From Enterococcaceae bacterium (GTDB taxonomy: Bacteria; Bacillota; Bacilli; Lactobacillales; Catellicoccaceae): DNA of 7,087 nucleotides. The notes under the pieces were generated by a model that saw only the letters and a list, made by a program, of their open reading frames with translations, did not search any database and was not told the origin of the DNA. The stretch lies in the NCBI GenBank assembly GCA_030150665.1, contig JASLFJ010000026.1, positions 1-7,087 on the forward strand, given 5' to 3'. Made by a program: the position numbers and the translations under genes. Shown one piece after another: positions 4,572-7,087 of the stretch (position 1 is the stretch's first letter; every line of letters starts with the position of its first letter).

Positions 4572-5885
4572 ATGGCGACAAAGCATGAACAAATATTAGA
4601 TTATATAGAAACATTGCCTGTTGGGGAAAAAATTTCTGTTCGAAGCATCGCAAAAGAGTTAAATGTAAGTGAAGGTACTGCTTATCGAGCAATTAAAGAT
4701 GCAGAAAACTTAGGGTTTGTTTCAACTATTCAGCGTGTAGGAACAATAAGAATTGAGAGAAAATATAAAGGGAATATTGAAAAACTAACCTTTCAAGCTG
4801 TATTAAAAATTATTGAAGGAGAAGTTTTAGGTGGAGAATTAGGTTTAGAAAGAACCTTAACCAAATTTATTATTGGTGCGATGACACCTGAGGCTATGAA
4901 ACGATATATTACTCCCGGCTCTTTGATGATTGTTGGTAATAGAGAAGAAGTGCAGCAATTAGCAATCAAAGAAGGTGCTGCTGTGCTGATTACTGGAGGA
5001 TTTCATACATCGCAACATATTATTGATTTAGCGAATCAATATCAAATTCCTGTTTTATCAACGACTTATGATTCATTTACCGTAGCAACATTAATTAATC
5101 GAGCGATTAGTGATCAACTGATTAAAAAAGAAATTTTGCTTGTCGAAGATATCTATACGCACAAAGATCATACGACTTATTTAACATTAGATCAGACAGT
5201 TGGAGATTACCGTAGTTTAGCTAGAAAAAGTGGCCATTCTAGAATGCCTGTTGTTAATAAACAAAATCGTGTTATTGGTATTATTACTGCTAAAGATGTA
5301 TTAGGTAAAGAAAGCAAATGTCTTATTGAACGTGTAATGACAAAAACTCCTATTTATGCAAAAACACATATGAGTATTGCAAGTGCTGCACATCTTATGA
5401 TTTGGGATGGCATTGAGATGATGCCCGTTGTTTCTGATGATTTTATGTTATTAGGAATTGTCTCAAGACGAGATGTTATGAAAGCGATGCAAATTACACA
5501 AAAACAGATGCAAATAGGAAACACTATTTCAGATCAAATTACGAATGCGATTGAACCCATTTCTGATACGTCAGTTCCTTGTTATCGTTTTGAAGTAACC
5601 CCACAGATGATCACAAAAGTAGGAACATTATCTTTTGGTGTTTTAAGTGAATTAGTAACAGATAGTGTAGAGAAAATGATTTATCAATTAGAAAAGAAAA
5701 ATATTGTGATTGAACAGATGAATTTACTATATTTACGGATGATTCAATTAGATAGTATTTTATATATAGAACCGCAATTACTTGAATTAGGAAGAAGATC
5801 TGGAAAAGTTGAAGTTTCCGTTTTTGTAGATCGAAGATTAGTGGCTAAGGCAATGGTTGCTTGTCAAATTATGGAAAGAGCGTGA
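4572..5885 (+). CDS. ytoI: YtoI-like protein: HTH, DRTGG, two CBS domains and C-terminal hotdog
   Basis: A 437-residue soluble, four-part protein, the architecture of Bacillus YtoI. Residues 1-65 are a winged-helix domain (SVRSIAKELNVSEGTAYRAI is the recognition region), so DNA binding is likely. About 70-185 is a DRTGG domain with the VLITGGFHTS motif near 138-147. A CBS pair fills about 190-305: the first has SRMPVVNKQNRVIGIITAKDVL, the second EMMPVVSDDFMLLGIVSRRDVM. Such pairs usually bind adenine nucleotides. About 320-435 is a 4HBT/hotdog-like domain (TPQMITKVGTLSFGVLSELV, then VEVSVFVDRRLVAKAMV), which may bind an acyl-CoA or nucleotide ligand. No function is established that I know of; a ligand-sensing repressor or activator is the simplest reading. 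It is transcribed away from uspA and its TGA overlaps the nrnA start (TGATG), showing translational coupling. Confidence 0.9.
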   Translation: MATKHEQILDYIETLPVGEKISVRSIAKELNVSEGTAYRAIKDAENLGFVSTIQRVGTIRIERKYKGNIEKLTFQAVLKIIEGEVLGGELGLERTLTKFIIGAMTPEAMKRYITPGSLMIVGNREEVQQLAIKEGAAVLITGGFHTSQHIIDLANQYQIPVLSTTYDSFTVATLINRAISDQLIKKEILLVEDIYTHKDHTTYLTLDQTVGDYRSLARKSGHSRMPVVNKQNRVIGIITAKDVLGKESKCLIERVMTKTPIYAKTHMSIASAAHLMIWDGIEMMPVVSDDFMLLGIVSRRDVMKAMQITQKQMQIGNTISDQITNAIEPISDTSVPCYRFEVTPQMITKVGTLSFGVLSELVTDSVEKMIYQLEKKNIVIEQMNLLYLRMIQLDSILYIEPQLLELGRRSGKVEVSVFVDRRLVAKAMVACQIMERA

Positions 5886-6871
5886 TGATAATGGAACAAT
5901 TTAAGATATTAGAACAGATTTTTAAATATATAGTAGCTTATGATACAATTATTATTCATAGACATCAACGTCCTGATCCAGATGCTATTGGCTCTCAAGT
6001 AGGATTAGGAAAAATTTTAAAGCATAGTTTTCCCCATAAACAGATTTATTGTGTCGGAGAGATGACTGAAAATTTAACTTATTTAGCAACTATGGATGAT
6101 ATTTCTGATCATCTTTATAAAGGGGCTCTTGTCATTGTTACAGATACAGCCAATATGCCAAGAATTAGTGATGACCGCTTTAAGTTAGGGGATATGTTAA
6201 TTAAAATTGATCATCATCCTCAAGATACTCCTTATGGAGATTTAGAATGGGTCAATACAAAGGCTAGTAGTTGTAGCGAGATGATTGTTGATTTTTATAA
6301 TCATTTTAAATCTCAAGGATTAGTTTTATCTGATGAAGCTGCTCGTGTGCTTTATGCAGGAATCGTTGGAGATACTGGAAGATTTTTATATCCAGCAACA
6401 ACCGCTCATACACTAGCTATTGCAAGTCAATTAAGAACGTATTCTTTTGATGCTGATCTTTTATCACGTCAACTTGATGAAATTAATCCAAATGTGGCTA
6501 AGATGATTGGTTATGTTTATGAGCAATTAATGGTTGATGAGTATGGTGCTGCTCGGGTTATTATTCCGTATCATATTTTAGAAAAATATGACGTATTAGA
6601 AGCTGAGACGGGGAGTTTAATTCCTCTGCCTGGGAAAATAAATACGGTCTGTGTATGGGGCTTATTTGTGCAACAAGGTCCTGATCAGGGATATAGAGCT
6701 AGATTACGTTCTAAAGGACCGTCAATTCAAGAAATTGCTAAAGCACATCATGGAGGCGGACATCCTCTTGCAAGTGGTGCGGATGCTTTTGATTTAGAAG
6801 AAGTAGATGCGATTTATAATGAACTAAAGCAAGTTGCGTATGAATATCAAACAAAAAAAAATGAGTCCTGA
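5885..6871 (+). CDS. nrnA: DHH/DHHA1 phosphoesterase, nanoRNase and pAp phosphatase NrnA
   Basis: NrnA degrades RNA oligonucleotides of a few residues to mononucleotides and dephosphorylates 3'-phosphoadenosine 5'-phosphate; some relatives act on pApA from cyclic di-AMP. The 328-residue product has the full set of Mn-binding motifs: HRHQRPDPDAIGSQ at 25-38 (His27, Asp31, Asp33), DTANMPR with Asp87, the DHH triad Asp109-His110-His111 in KIDHHP, and GDTGRF with Asp163. The C-terminal DHHA1 domain carries the substrate-binding GGGHPLASGA at 290-299. The chosen ATG shares one base with the upstream TGA; ATG 5891 is also possible. Only a weak Shine-Dalgarno (GGAAAGAG, 5873-5880) is present, so translation probably depends on the upstream gene. 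The longer frame from TTG 5861 is not supported. In Bacillus nrnA also lies near ytoI and ytpI. Confidence 0.93.
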   Translation: MIMEQFKILEQIFKYIVAYDTIIIHRHQRPDPDAIGSQVGLGKILKHSFPHKQIYCVGEMTENLTYLATMDDISDHLYKGALVIVTDTANMPRISDDRFKLGDMLIKIDHHPQDTPYGDLEWVNTKASSCSEMIVDFYNHFKSQGLVLSDEAARVLYAGIVGDTGRFLYPATTAHTLAIASQLRTYSFDADLLSRQLDEINPNVAKMIGYVYEQLMVDEYGAARVIIPYHILEKYDVLEAETGSLIPLPGKINTVCVWGLFVQQGPDQGYRARLRSKGPSIQEIAKAHHGGGHPLASGADAFDLEEVDAIYNELKQVAYEYQTKKNES

Positions 6872-6887
6872 TGTGGACTCATTTTTT
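6856..6887. terminator. Bidirectional terminator between nrnA and the DUF2929 gene
   Basis: ATGAGTCC (6861-6868), loop TGATGT, GGACTCAT (6875-6882): an 8-bp perfect stem flanked by at least A5 and T5, for 13 paired bases. It contains the end of nrnA and touches the stop of the converging gene. Confidence 0.88.
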
Positions 6888-7077
6888 ATTTGTTTGATGT
6901 TGTATTATGTTGTTTAGGAAGTACGGTCCAACCAATCATCATAATTACAATCCCAGCAATTAAAGAAACGATGGTTGTTTGTGTAAAATTATAAGGGGTT
7001 TGTTTTAAAGCAGCACCAATATAACCAACTACTTGACCTAAAAGAAAAGACCATAATAAAACGACCCAATATCGCAT
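6886..7077 (-). CDS. DUF2929 (YjzD-like) small membrane protein
   Basis: A 63-residue protein with two membrane helices (about 4-24 and 34-53). The opening MRYWVVLLWSFLLGQVVGYI fits the MRY/F-W-x-x-x-WSFLLG start of the DUF2929 family, and the second helix follows a short polar segment (KQTPYNFTQT). The tail, LPKQHNTTSNK, is polar and basic. Its function is unknown; in Bacillus and Staphylococcus members often lie beside fabH, and the sequence beyond the right edge could test that. Two ATG codons are adjacent (7080 and 7077). The second is preferred because the visible GGTGAT just upstream looks like the end of an AGGAGGTGAT site at about 7 nt from it. That site and the promoter are cut by the window edge. 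Confidence 0.82.
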   Translation of the reverse strand: MRYWVVLLWSFLLGQVVGYIGAALKQTPYNFTQTTIVSLIAGIVIMMIGWTVLPKQHNTTSNK

Positions 7078-7087
7078 CATATCACCA

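Noticed and set aside
4501..4692. Minus-strand open frame of 63 codons over the start of the ytoI-like gene
   Set aside because: It lies antisense to the conserved HTH-coding region and the promoter, has no ribosome binding site or family resemblance, and looks like a chance shadow frame.
5861..5884. Upstream TTG start for nrnA giving eight extra residues
   Set aside because: There is no ribosome binding site, it overlaps deep into ytoI, and the extra residues are not part of the DHH family start; ATG 5885 with stop-start overlap fits better.
1..7087. Mobile elements, defence systems, CRISPR, toxin-antitoxin or RNA genes
   Set aside because: No transposase, integrase, array of repeats, target duplication or tRNA/rRNA pattern was seen; codon use and base composition look even throughout.

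Overview
The window looks like ordinary core chromosome of a low-GC, AT-rich Firmicute (Bacilli). The gene set (lipoate ligase of the LplA1 type, Spx, MecA, a YtoI-like regulator, NrnA) and the AAGGAGG-type ribosome binding sites fit Lactobacillales or Bacillales. From memory, the MecA reads closer to the Listeria/Bacillus/Enterococcus type than to the longer Staphylococcus type. I cannot name a genus. I see no phage, insertion sequence, CRISPR array, rRNA or tRNA.

Left part (1-2718), all on the + strand: the 3' end of a lactose/cellobiose-type PTS IIA gene, a strong terminator, then lplA, spx and mecA. spx and mecA each have their own promoter and terminator and so look like separate transcription units. 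lplA has no obvious terminator. The spx control region carries several short perfect dyads.

Middle (2719-4405): a membrane-anchored protein with the outline of a class A beta-lactamase-like serine hydrolase but no recognisable catalytic motifs, lying where coiA often follows mecA. A long convergent terminator separates it from a minus-strand pair, a small three-helix membrane protein (YtpI-like) followed by a UspA-family universal stress protein.

Right part (4406-7087): a divergent control region with back-to-back promoters and a perfect 17-bp palindrome. It drives ytpI-uspA leftwards and, rightwards, a YtoI-like HTH-DRTGG-CBS-CBS-hotdog protein translationally coupled to the DHH/DHHA1 phosphoesterase NrnA. 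A bidirectional terminator then separates nrnA from a convergent DUF2929 (YjzD-like) small membrane protein.

Functional themes are redox and proteolysis control (Spx, MecA), lipoylation, and a nucleotide-linked cluster (UspA, CBS/DRTGG protein, nanoRNase/pAp phosphatase). The least familiar items are the degenerate hydrolase-like protein and the palindrome in the YtoI/UspA divergent promoter region. Neither amounts to a demonstrated new system.
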